From Colocasia esculenta (lineage: Eukaryota > Streptophyta > Magnoliopsida > Alismatales > Araceae), in NCBI GenBank assembly GCA_014218235.1, contig CM024753.1:8427146-8491145 (forward strand): a stretch of 64,000 nt of DNA, written 5' to 3'. Numbering within the stretch: position 1 is the stretch's first letter; every line of letters begins with the position of its first letter. Shown here piece by piece: positions 11,478 through 21,046 of this stretch. The notes beneath the pieces are model-generated. The model was given only the letters and a program-made list of their open reading frames with translations, did no database searches and was not told where the DNA came from. The translations under genes and the position numbers were made by a program.

Positions 11478-11901
11478 CCATGGTTTGTCGAATTGGGACG
11501 AATCGGCCCGATTCCTCCGAATCGGTGCGAATCAGGAGAAATTCGATCCCTGATTTGCCTGATTCGTCCTGATTCCCTTTATATATATAATATATATATT
11601 ATATTATTATATCATATTTATAATATATGTTATACATTATAAATATGTATATCATATTTATAATATATGTATACATTATAAATATGATATATATTACATA
11701 TATATATTTAATCAATATAAATATGTATGAAATATGATATATGTAATATATATGCAATATATATATATATATATATCATATGATATATTATATATATAAT
11801 ATATCCATGCGAATCGATCCGATTCGGATCGATTCTGGGGGAATCGGGGCGAATTAGGAGCAATCCGATTTGCCTTCCGATTCTGATTCGGCAAATCATG
11901 G
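11478..11901. mobile_element. MITE with TA-rich core and GATTCG-rich arms
   Basis: The terminal inverted repeats are CCATGGTTTGTCGAAT and, from the right end in reverse complement, CCATGATTTGCCGAAT. The arms are packed with CGATTC/GAATCG motifs and the core is AT dinucleotide-rich. The flanks TCTGAA (11472-11477 and 11902-11907) match exactly. A related right arm occurs at about 16955-17045. I cannot assign the superfamily from a 6-bp duplication alone. Confidence 0.7.
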
Positions 11902-12243
11902 TCTGAACTAAGCCTACCTAAAACATCCGCATGGCCATTAGCAATCATGGTGGGACATTGCTGGCATCATCTGGTGTTTAAATATCAGGTAGAACTTCCC
12001 CCTTAGGCATGTTGGATACTATCTCTCTCTCTCTCTCTCCCCAGGGCAACTGAGGTGGGTAGACCTCCACCTCCATGCGTTTGGAGGGTAAAAACACCAC
12101 GAAGTGCTGTAAAATAGTGTCGTTTAATTATGTCCTAAACAAATACAATTTTTTTTTAGTTTTTGTTGAATGTTTTACAGTAAAACAAATAGTTATTTAC
12201 TGCAAGTTTAAGTGATAGGTGGGGTGTTCGAATTTTAGTTTTG

Positions 12244-13044
12244 GATGCCACCTCACATCAGCGCTGGTTGTCCTCCCTGCCGCCGGCCCTAGGGGCCTGG
12301 CCGGCCATGGCTGCCGAGGGGGTGGCCGCGCCCTTGGCCCCTCCCAGCGGGCTCTCCTTTGCAAGGGTTGTTGCAGCTTCCTTGGAGTTACCTCCGATCC
12401 CCACCAACGTGCATGCGCCGGCATTTACGGACAAGGGGAACCTGCGGTTTTCTTCACCAAAGAGGAGATGGAGGCGTCGCTCATCCCATTCCAGTTCTCG
12501 GTGGTGGCAAAGACGGCTTTCGGTAGACCTCCCGTTCCTGAGATCCGATCTCATATCGTGTCAAGATGCAACCTTCAAGATCCCTTTCTCATCAGCGCCC
12601 TGGACAACTACCATCTGCTATTTCGTTTCAAGTGCAAGGAAGATTACCTAAAGTTCTTCTTCGTGAATCCATCTCCGTCCAAGGTAAGCTATTTCGATTC
12701 TTTAAATGGACCCCGATGTTCAAACTCTCTGAGGAGCCCTCTATCCTTCCGGTCTGGATCGAGTTCCCGGCGTTACCAGTAAATCTATACCAGAAAAGTC
12801 TTCTTTCTTCCATTGCGGCCAACGTACGTGGGTCCGGTTCTTCAAGTTGCGCATGCAACGGATCTTCTTCTCAATACTAAGGCGGCAAGAGTCTGTGTGG
12901 AGATCGATCTCCTTAGCCAGGCCAGACAGAGTCTGGATTGGGATGGGAGATCTGGGCGGATACTGGCAAGAAGTTACATATATTAATATTCCTGAATACT
13001 GATGTTCCTGCTTTCGGCTCGGTCACGGCAAAGATCGATGCCGT
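12244..13044 (+). pseudogene. DUF4283 plus zinc-knuckle region, frameshifted
   Basis: Reading across three frames gives the order seen in plant LINE ORF1-like proteins: an N-terminal LSFARVV segment (about 12350), a DUF4283-like core from about 12480 (SLIPFQFSVVAKTAFGRPPV, LDNYHLLFRFKC), then FRFFKWTPMFKLSEE and SILPVWIEFPALPVNLY (about 12695-12790). Next come VCVEIDLL (about 12893), a Trp-containing segment, and a CX2CX4HX4C knuckle ending RLGHGKDRC (about 13000-13040). At least two frameshifts separate these pieces. Such proteins bind nucleic acid in retrotransposon particles; here the domain is dead. Confidence 0.7.
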
Positions 13045-14199
13045 ATGGGTGGTGACATTCATCATGTGCAGAAGCATATTCCTCAATCCAGGTTAGTTGA
13101 AAGGAAAAGTAACGGTGTTTGGGTTCCGGTTCTTGAAGGCAAGGAAATCCATCCTGCGGCGTCCTCTTCTGCCGCTGTGGCTAATTTCGCCGGTGAAGCT
13201 CCTGGGACCCTACAGTTAGGGTTGCATGGGAATGAAGTTTCGGGTGCTGAGCATGGCATTCATAGCGTTGCGTCGCCGGCGTCGCCTCGGGGCTCCGATT
13301 GCGACAGGTCCACCGCGCCAGCTGTGGGTCCTTCCGCCGGTAGCCCACGCGGAAGTCCCCCGGCCGCGAATCGTGCAGCTGACGTCGTGCCAGCAAGCCC
13401 CGCTGGCGACGTCATCGCTGGCGACTTCATCTCCTCCGCCGGATTCGGTGGAAACGTTGTTGAAGGTTTCCTTGGAAAGGAGTCTGGCTGTGATAGCGGG
13501 TCTATTGCACGGGAGTCCGGGATTTGTTTGATCGTCTCAGCAGGTGAGGAAGGGGTCCAGGCTGGCAGTTCGAAGGTCTCCACGGGCAGTGGAGGATCGT
13601 GGCTTCCGGATGCAGTTCGAATTATTGGGTCATCTCCTCCACAAGGATTATCTCCGGAGGATGGGCCACTGCTGGGTCCAATTTCTCAGGTTGAGGGAAC
13701 CGTACATGGGGAGGATAACCCTCCAAACTCTGCTTTGCTTATTTCTCCATTGTCCGTTGAGGACCCTATCCCTAGTCAGATAAATACTCCCATGACGTTT
13801 GCTCAAGTGGTGCGCCAGTCTCCAGCTACTCAGGGAAAAATTTCTTCAAACTCTATCTCCGGTGGGTCAAATTCTGGTCGACGTATATCACGTCCATCTC
13901 GCAAAGGGAGTGTTAGAATCTGCCTCCCGAACGTCCGAGAACGTTCTACGAGCCCATTACGTTCGATTGATGTTACTAATATTCCAGAATCTCCAACGTT
14001 AGATATGCGCATGAAGGCTCTGTGTGAACGTGCTAAAGCGAAGAACATATTTATGCCTGACTATCGATTTGATCAGGAGATGTCTGAGATAGAATCGGAT
14101 GAAGACAATATGGAGCGGTGTTCGCGACGTCCGGGCTTACGTCCTCGGGCAGTTCTTCGGCGAACTCATTCATGGGACAGATCTTCATTGGAGTTTTAG
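13045..14199 (+). CDS. 384-codon C-terminal ORF of the DUF4283/zinc-knuckle retrogene
   Basis: This is a long uninterrupted frame directly continuing the zinc-knuckle reading frame, so the Met at 13045 is probably internal to the ancestral protein. The sequence starts MGGDIHHVQKH, then a VWVPVLEGKE motif near residue 27. A low-complexity Ala/Pro/Ser/Gly section follows, then a FAQVVRQSP motif (about residue 252) and a basic tail (SRPSRKGSVRICLPNVRERS, ending RRTHSWDRSSLEF). There are no cysteine clusters or enzymatic motifs. It matches the variable tail of LINE ORF1-like proteins. The preservation of 384 codons next to a frameshifted front half is notable, but expression is unproven. Confidence 0.5.
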   Translation: MGGDIHHVQKHIPQSRLVERKSNGVWVPVLEGKEIHPAASSSAAVANFAGEAPGTLQLGLHGNEVSGAEHGIHSVASPASPRGSDCDRSTAPAVGPSAGSPRGSPPAANRAADVVPASPAGDVIAGDFISSAGFGGNVVEGFLGKESGCDSGSIARESGICLIVSAGEEGVQAGSSKVSTGSGGSWLPDAVRIIGSSPPQGLSPEDGPLLGPISQVEGTVHGEDNPPNSALLISPLSVEDPIPSQINTPMTFAQVVRQSPATQGKISSNSISGGSNSGRRISRPSRKGSVRICLPNVRERSTSPLRSIDVTNIPESPTLDMRMKALCERAKAKNIFMPDYRFDQEMSEIESDEDNMERCSRRPGLRPRAVLRRTHSWDRSSLEF

Positions 14200-14299
14200 A
14201 TTGGTCTATTCTGTCTGGTTTTATGTAATCTCTCTTTATATCAATAAAATTTAGCCTTCTCTAGCTTAAAAAAAAAAAATGCATTGGAGGAGTCAACAG

Positions 14300-14776
14300 A
14301 TTCATACAATGTAACACGACATCTTTTATCTTAATGTGGTGTGTCAATGTGCCCATGTTTCTAGAGAGAGAACATCTAAGAGTGCATCTGCCAAGCAAAA
14401 TAGTCGTATCTATATAATAAGCTCATCTGTGCAATCATACCTCCCATCAAAAGAGTTAGAACACAGCTCATCGGTGGCGGTTCCTTCTGAGAGGCCAAGA
14501 ACAACCGGTACTCCTCTCTTGCTTGCTCAGGTTTGGTCAAACCTCGGGCTCATTTAAAGAGAGAGAGTCATATGGTCGGCTGCTATTGGACATTTTATTA
14601 ATGTTTCAAGAGAAGAGTGGATCTGGATATTTCTATCAAGCCACAGCCTCCTATACTGTTACAGGGTGAAGCAATTGGAGAGATTATTTGATGCCCCAGG
14701 TGGTGAAGGGTATCCAAGCCATTCATATATCCGAAGTTTTGGAGCAATGTATGGATCATATGATCTGAATATGTAG
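14300..14776 (+). pseudogene. Possible gene fragment with a terminal exon (unrecognised)
   Basis: A consensus acceptor TGTTACAG precedes an open stretch from about 14666 to the TAG at 14774-14776. It reads VKQLERLFDAPGGEGY, then IRSFGAMYGSYDLNM. The upstream frame at 14336-14557 also reads protein-like (RIYIISSSVQSYLPSKELEH). The composition differs from the neighbouring repeats. I do not recognise the protein. It may be the 3' part of a broken host gene. Confidence 0.3.
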
Positions 14777-14939
14777 TTAATTACCGAGCTATGGAACACA
14801 TCTAAGAGGGGAGAGTGGTGAATTAAGTATTAAATTTTTTTAAAATCTTAAAAAAAAACTCAATGTCACAATCACAAAGAAAGAGGAGCTAATCACATAG
14901 AGACTATATTTTTTAAAGAGATTTGGTCCAATAGAGTGT

Positions 14940-15220
14940 TGTCCTTCGTCTTCTCCTTAAGAACATTAGGTCTAATCACTAAGCCCCCCCTTTGGAAAAG
15001 GGTTAGGCTAAAGTTAACCTGGGTTAACCCTGGGTTAGGTCTAAAAAGTACTTTGGAAAGCAATACAATTTAGCCCGGGTTATAGTGGGTTAGGACAGAT
15101 GTAAACTGGGTTAAACTGGGTTACTCTAACCCACCTCTGGAGGTGGAGTAGAATTAACCCATCTAACACTTTTTTAATACTCTTTTGCCCCTGTCTTTTA
15201 AGGTGTATTTACACTTTTTT
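14940..15220. repeat. GGGTTA-rich degenerate repeat, MITE-like
   Basis: CTGGGTTA/TAACCC-type motifs recur about ten times in both orientations (14999-15160), the pattern of subterminal repeats in a small DNA element. The ends are not resolved. Confidence 0.4.
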
Positions 15221-15299
15221 CGCGTACAACCCCATCCCTCCCCTTCTCCCCCCCCGTTTCGCTAGTACCTGTGTGAGAGAGAGAGAGCACACCCTCTCG

Positions 15300-15640
15300 A
15301 CTTCACATAGTCGAAGGAGGGGATGGGGAGGGCTGGGAGGCCAATAAAGGCTGGCTGGAAACTAGATTTGAAGGAGGGGATGGAGAGGGTTGGAGAAGCC
15401 AATAGAGGCTAGCTGGGGAGTACATTCGGAGGAGGGGATGAGGAGGCCAACAAAGGTGGGGTGTCGCTGGCCGGGGAGGCCAACGGAGGCGGAGTGGTGC
15501 CAATTGGGGAGACCAACTCTCAATAGAGGTGAGGGGCTCTGACTGGTGAGGCTAACGCTCAACGGGATGGGATGGCCAATGGAGGGAATGGACGGCCGAG
15601 GCATAGATGGCGGAGGTAGACTGGTGGTCCTACGAAAGGA
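15300..15640. repeat. Degenerate G-rich tandem repeat
   Basis: Units containing GGAGGGGATG and GGCCAAT(A/G)(A/G)AGG recur at irregular spacing of roughly 60-100 bp. No gene is supported; the open frames here are by-products of the composition. Confidence 0.45.
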
Positions 15641-15645
15641 GATCA

Positions 15646-15792
<147 letters not shown>

Positions 15793-16079
15793 GAGGGAGG
15801 GAGAGGCACCTGCTGCAAGAGGGTCTTCGTGCAAACTCTGAAATCGCCGGTGGTGGAGTAGCATTCATCGCACATTAGAGTCGTAGGAGGGGAGCCGAAG
15901 TGGCAGGTAGCCTGGGTGGCCTTTGGTGATGGCAGAGCGTGGGGGGTTTTGGATTTGGGACTTCGATCGTGGTGGGAAAATGGGGTTTTGGTACCACGAT
16001 CTCACCGGAAGGGATGCACCTCGATCTCACAGGCGGGGATATCCTCAATCTCCCAGAGCTCGGGGGAGGAGATGGGGGA

Positions 16080-16300
16080 CTTGGGATCACCAAGAAATGG
16101 CAGGAATTCTCATTAAAGGTTAAAAAATGGCTGAAAAGCCTAAGGATGTCAAGAAATGACTGGAAAGTCCCAAGGAGCCGAGAAATGGCAAGTGTACCCC
16201 GAGAAGTCAACAAATGACCGGAAAGATCTCAGGATACCAGAATATGGTAGAAACACCCAGAAAGGGCACAAGCTTGTAGAAACATGGAAAGACTGCTCAA
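16080..16300 (-). repeat. Inverted segment of the minisatellite at 17.1-17.4 kb
   Basis: The reverse complement carries the same succession of motifs as 17230-17420: CCTTTCTGGGTGTTT, ATCTTTCC(A/G)GTCATTT, TTGACTTCTC and GGGTACA. The two regions therefore form inverted arms of one diverged repeat family about 1 kb apart. Confidence 0.6.
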
Positions 16301-16911
16301 AGGTCCCATCACAGTCAAATGGCGATGGTGACCATAAAGGAAACACAATGGACTGGTAGTGATTATCTTGACGAACCAACAGTCTTGTTGTGATGAAATC
16401 TAGGTCAACGGTCTGATCATGGCTGAAGAAATTTAGAAGAATCAAATCGTGACCAAATGAAGTGTGGAAGACCCGATTATATAATCGGGACCCCTTGTAT
16501 AGGTCTTGAAAGATCAGTTATAATTTAAATTACATATGTATAAATATTAAAGTTTTCAATTTTCTTTGCAAGAGTGTGTACCCATAAAGGGTGACCATTA
16601 AGGTCATTGTTGTCCCAAAAAATAGAGACAAAAGACTTTCTTAACAAAGAATCAAAGGTGTTCGAGTTTGACTCGATGTAAATTAACACCGACATCGGTC
16701 GGTGGGGAAAGGTCCAGTACACGAAACCCTAATCGCGCTGAATAATGTTGTTCAGTAAATAGACATGTAAAATACCCGCATTAAGCGAACCTCAAATTTG
16801 TCTATTGTATAGACTGGCACGCCCGCTAAAACAAAACAAAAGAAAGAAAAGAAAAGAAAGAGAAAAGAGAAAAGAGAGAATTTTTCCGCGTCCGACAGTA
16901 TACTATATAAC

Positions 16912-16957
<46 letters not shown>

Positions 16958-17044
16958 GCAAATCAGACCAAATCGACGTATTAGGGAATCAGATTCTCCT
17001 TGATCCACCACGATTCGCCTAAATCAGACCAATTTGGCAAACCG
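16301..17044. other. Region between inverted arms; TA microsatellite and MITE arm
   Basis: No gene is seen. A TA dinucleotide run occupies about 16914-16954. It is followed by a right arm of the 11.5-kb MITE family (GCAAATCAGACCAAATCG, TTTGGCAAACCGTGG) at 16955-17045. The matching left arm was not found, so this copy is truncated. Confidence 0.5.
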
Positions 17045-18130
17045 TGGTTTTCCACCCTTTCTAGGCATTTCTACAAATTTCGACCCATTTTGGGTGTTTA
17101 TGTAGTGTTTCACTCTTTCTTAGTAATTTTGCAACTTTGTACCCTTTCTGGGTGTTTTTTGTAGTTTTGTACCTTTTCTAGGCATTTTACAGTTTTCCAC
17201 CTTTTTGAGCATCTCTATAATTTTCTACCATTTTGGATATTTTTGCAATTTTGTACCCTTTCTGGATATTTATATCATCTTTTAGTATCCTCGAAATCTT
17301 TCCAGTCATTTATTGACTTCTCTGGGTACATATGTCATTCTTTGACTTTGCCGAGTACTTCAGTCATTTTCTGACTTTGCCCAGAATTTTGTGCCATTTC
17401 TTGACTTCTCGGGACTTCTTGATCATTCTTGACTTCCCAAGATATGTCTTTTTTTTATATTCTCCAAACTTAAAGCAGTCAATCCTAAGTTGAACTCAGG
17501 AGAGCACACACTTCTTCAGGGAAGTGATATGGATCCACTCCACTGAGCCAAATAGACGACATGAGCTTTGAGTAGTTTCCTCCTTTAAAGGGATCTTTTT
17601 ATAATTTCTGAACTCCGGTGGTATTTTGGTGATTCTATGAAGTTTGTGCATAGCTTGAGTAAGTTTTCCACAAGTGGGAATATTTATGCAATTTCCCTTT
17701 TCAAGGTTGCTTTACAATTTCCACTTTTCAGAGAACTTTTTACAATTTCTATCCTCTACAGGGACTTTTGCACAATTTTCACCCTTTGGAAGGCATTTTT
17801 GCAATTTTATCCTTTCAGGGGGTACTTCAATTCTTAACCTAGGGGTATATTTATAATTTTTCCTGACATTGGTTTTTCCTCAACACCGGGGTATATCTAT
17901 AATTTTTCCACAACACAAGGTACATTTGCAATTTCCCTCAACAATGGGCTACATCTGCAATTTTCCCCCAACACAGGTTTTTTCTACAGTTTTCCCTAAA
18001 CATATATTTGAAAATTTCCCCCAACATAGAAGTATATCTGCAATTTTTCCTGAGCATAGGGGTTTTTCTACAGTTTTCCCCTTTTTATTGACTTTTCTGC
18101 AATTTTGGGACTTTGGATGGTATTTCTGTG
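17045..18130. repeat. Degenerate ~36-bp minisatellite array
   Basis: About 1.1 kb built from units of roughly 35-40 bp, each with variants of TTTTTGCAATTTT, then CCCTTTC or CCCCAACA, then a GG(G)TAT motif. Units drift along the array: TTGTACCCTTTCTGGG near 17150 and 17250, CAATTTTTCC with CAACAC near 17890-18040. A few related units lie on the other side of CACTA element 1 (30095-30165), so the CACTA probably inserted into this repeat. The 165-codon frame at 17869-18366 is spurious. Confidence 0.7.
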
Positions 18131-18331
18131 ATTTCCACCCTTTTGGAGTAGGGTTTGTCATGCCGTCGCAATCCTTCACCGTGCCGCCGCAGATCGTGGT
18201 GGCACAGGCGTACCATACCGTTCGTGCCAAGGATCCCTGGTACGGTTGGGTCATCACAGAATTAGGGGAGGGGGTGAGGAGCACCAGGGGATGGGGAAGG
18301 GGGCCGCCGAGGGGTGGGGAGGGGGCGGGGA
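18131..18331. other. Left flank of CACTA element 1
   Basis: GC-rich sequence with CACCAGGGGATGGGG-type runs. Similar G-rich sequence (GAGCACCGGGGAG) continues beyond the right end of the element at 29451. No gene is seen. Confidence 0.4.
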
Positions 18332-18765
18332 CACTACAAAAAGAAGAACATTTGTCAGGGGTTTAGAGCCGCTGCCAAATGTCAAGAAAACGCTGACATA
18401 TCATTATGTCCGCGCCTCCCCAGGTGCTGCCAAAGCCTCTGCCAAAAATCCCGCTGACATAACTTATGTCAGCGCTTTCTAGGTAGCCGCTGACATATAA
18501 ATATTTATCCGTGCCTACTGAGGCCACAACCATAAAGTATGATTGGCAGCGGTCAGGGCCACCGCCGCAATAGACTGTACAGCAACGGCTGACAGCCGTG
18601 ACCAATAAGTATTATGGCCGTGACTTACAGTCGCAGACATATACTGCATTATTATCAGCGGTCGAAGGCACCGCGGCCATATGTCTATTTTTATCAGCAT
18701 GTACTAGCCGCGGACATATGTCCTTTTGGCAGCGGCTATCCAGCCGCTGACATATTGTCAAAAAT
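18332..18765. repeat. CACTA 1 left subterminal repeats
   Basis: Short direct and inverted motifs GCCGCTGACATA, TATGTCAGCG and GCGGACATATG recur roughly every 20-60 bp. In En/Spm elements such arrays are the binding sites of the TNPA protein. Confidence 0.8.
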
Positions 18766-18810
18766 AAAAATAAAATTATTTAAATACATACAACACTCTA
18801 TATTCACATG

Positions 18811-18935
18811 TGAACCACCTGGATCATTCAATCACATATATTATCATTGAGCCACCATCCAGCTCGCTGGATCATTCAATCACACACATTATTAAGCCAC
18901 CACCCAAGCTCTCTGGATCATTCATCACACACATA
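18811..18935. repeat. Three ~40-bp tandem repeats (GAGCCACC...CTGGATCATTCA)
   Basis: Three diverged units carry (G/A)AGCCACCA, a variable CAGCTCGCTGGATC core and CATTCAATCACA. The same core occurs three times at 24233-24332 within the same element. Confidence 0.75.
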
Positions 18936-19013
18936 TAATATAATGCATAAATATTGTTATACAAATATCCAGAACAATAGAAAATATGAAAGTGTAATAA
19001 AATAAGAGGGAAA

Positions 19014-20867
19014 TCAAGAGACATGAACATCATGATCTAAATAATCATCTGCCGCCTCATCTGTCTCGGTCTTGCTCTCGCTCTGAACCGGAGGAGGTAT
19101 CGGAGGAGGTACAGGTACAGGCTGGGTACGTGCCTGTGACGCCTGTATCTGGGAGAGGAGTACGCTCATCTCGTCCACCTTCGAGGCTACACTCTGCAAT
19201 TGAGAAATCTGTTCTTCCATTTGATTCATCTTGTCTGCCTGTGCTTTCAATTTGTCTTCTTGTACTTTTAATTGTTCTTGCATTTGCCTTTCTCGCTCTG
19301 AATAGGCAGACGGTCCTGTAGATGTAGATCCATACCATGTCCTCAACGTCTCTCCACTCCCTGCACAGCGAACACGGCTAGGTCGATCTTTTCCCATGAC
19401 CAAATGAAGGCATCCTCGGGAGTCGCTGTGGTGTGGCTCTCGGCATCAACGTCATACGGAGCAATCATTTCACTCATAGCCTCCTACAGAAAAAGGTAGA
19501 GAAAAAAATATTAATTATACAACTATTGTAATGAAAACATATTCACATAAAATAAATAGAAATAAAGTTTCTTACATATCGTCTCCTGCTCTCCTCATCT
19601 ACCCAGCTCTCAGTGCCGTCAGGTAAATCTTTGCATCGACCCATCTTGAATACCTCAAGTCGATGCGGAGTACGTCCATGCATTTGAGACTGTTTAAATT
19701 AAAGACATATAAGTAAGTAATGAATAAAAGGGATAACATAATTCATAAAACATAACTCACAAAATCATTCATCAACTGATAATGAGAAGTCTTGCCCCGT
19801 CTATATGGCATAGACTGAGTGTCACGGTTTTGCTTATTTCGGTCAGCAATCCTCTAAAAAGACAAGAATAGATAGTTATTGGTCCATTTATAGAAACAAA
19901 ATAATCATAAACAATTATATTCTAAGCATTTTAAATATTACCCACTCATCCCCAGTAGTCCACATCTCGCACATTGTTTCCAATCTGAGGGGTCAACACC
20001 TGCTAGGACGGACGCAATCGCATCATCTAAAGGCTTGCCATTATAATGCTGACATGAAAAATAAATTTTTGTCAATATATAAACAGGTTTAAAAAATAAA
20101 GTACATATGAAATGAAATAGTATATTAACTTACTCTTTTTTTTGCTTGCTACGCCAGCTGCGATGCATGCGCGCTCATGTGAGCAAGCATCTCCCTATCT
20201 ATTTTCTCTGTGCGCTCCCACTGGTACATCAACTGCAAAACAAAGTCACTAAATTATAACAAAAGCATATGCATATATATTATTCAATTTAAACAATAAT
20301 TACCTAAACATCTCTGAATATCAACTCCAGAGTCGCAACAGGCAGCTTCGCAAAGTCTTTTTGCCAAATCTTACAATATACCTTTGATACAACGCCCATG
20401 CGACTCGTAAAGTGATCTGCAGTAGGGCCGATGCCATAACCTCGGACAACGGAGACATTCCATTGTTGTCCATCAGGGAGCCTCCTCTCTGTAACTCCCC
20501 TAGTCGGCCCTCGACGGCCAGTGCCCCTCCCCCAAGATGGTGCAGATGGACCTGTTGAAATATAAACATTAAACATCATTAGAGAATATCTATTAAACAA
20601 TGAATGTAAAAGTTACATGAAATTAAAATATGAACCTACTACAGAAGATGCAGATGTCGCCGAAGAGCCCTGAGGGCTGGAAGAGGGAGCTATCTGCTGA
20701 AGAGTGAGAGGCAGAGGAAGCTGCCGAGAGGTGGGAGCGGGAGGGAGCCCCTGAGATGTGGGAGGGGGAGGGATCACCTGAGAGGTGGGAGGGAGAGGGA
20801 CCGATAGAGTCCGAAGCCTCCGTGGGCGTGAGCCATCACGAGAAGAGCGCTCACCAGTAGAAGCCAT
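19014..20867 (-). pseudogene. TNPA-like protein of CACTA 1 (Ptta/En/Spm type), degenerate
   Basis: Read right to left, the pieces match plant En/Spm TNPA-like proteins. A Pro/Ser-rich N-terminus (20613-20867, MASTGERSSRDGSRPRR) is followed by a segment with QQWNVSV, ADHFTSRMG and YCKIWQKDF (20304-20570). A part with MHGRTPHRLEVFK and LPDGTESWVDEESRRRY lies near 19570-19680. The C-terminal exon (19014-19490) has VMGKDRPSRVRCAGSGETL and a coiled coil of Gln/Lys/Glu heptads. Introns separate the pieces, and a frameshift near 19395 breaks the last exon. In active elements TNPA binds the subterminal repeats and assists TNPD. Confidence 0.75.
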
Positions 20868-21046
20868 CTGTTACAAAAAATTGTTAGTAAATATGCAAAC
20901 ATAACAAGTTAACAAATTTATTTGAAAAATGCAATATAAATACTAATGTAAATAAATCACCTAAATATCAATATAATCGTCCACTCTTACGCTACTTTCT
21001 TGACATAGATCCACATCTTGAATTTCTCCTCTAATGGGAACATCAA

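Larger units (their letters stand above)
12088..14279 (+). mobile_element. Poly(A)-tailed retrocopy of a LINE ORF1-type gene
   Basis: The unit contains a broken DUF4283 domain, a zinc knuckle, a long ORF, an AATAAA signal (14243-14248) and a 12-A tail (14268-14279). Imperfect flanking repeats ATGCGTTTGGAGG (12075-12087) and ATGCATTGGAGG (from 14279) could be the target-site duplication. There is no reverse transcriptase, so this is a non-autonomous LINE derivative or a processed copy. The 5' boundary rests only on that flanking repeat. Confidence 0.6.
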
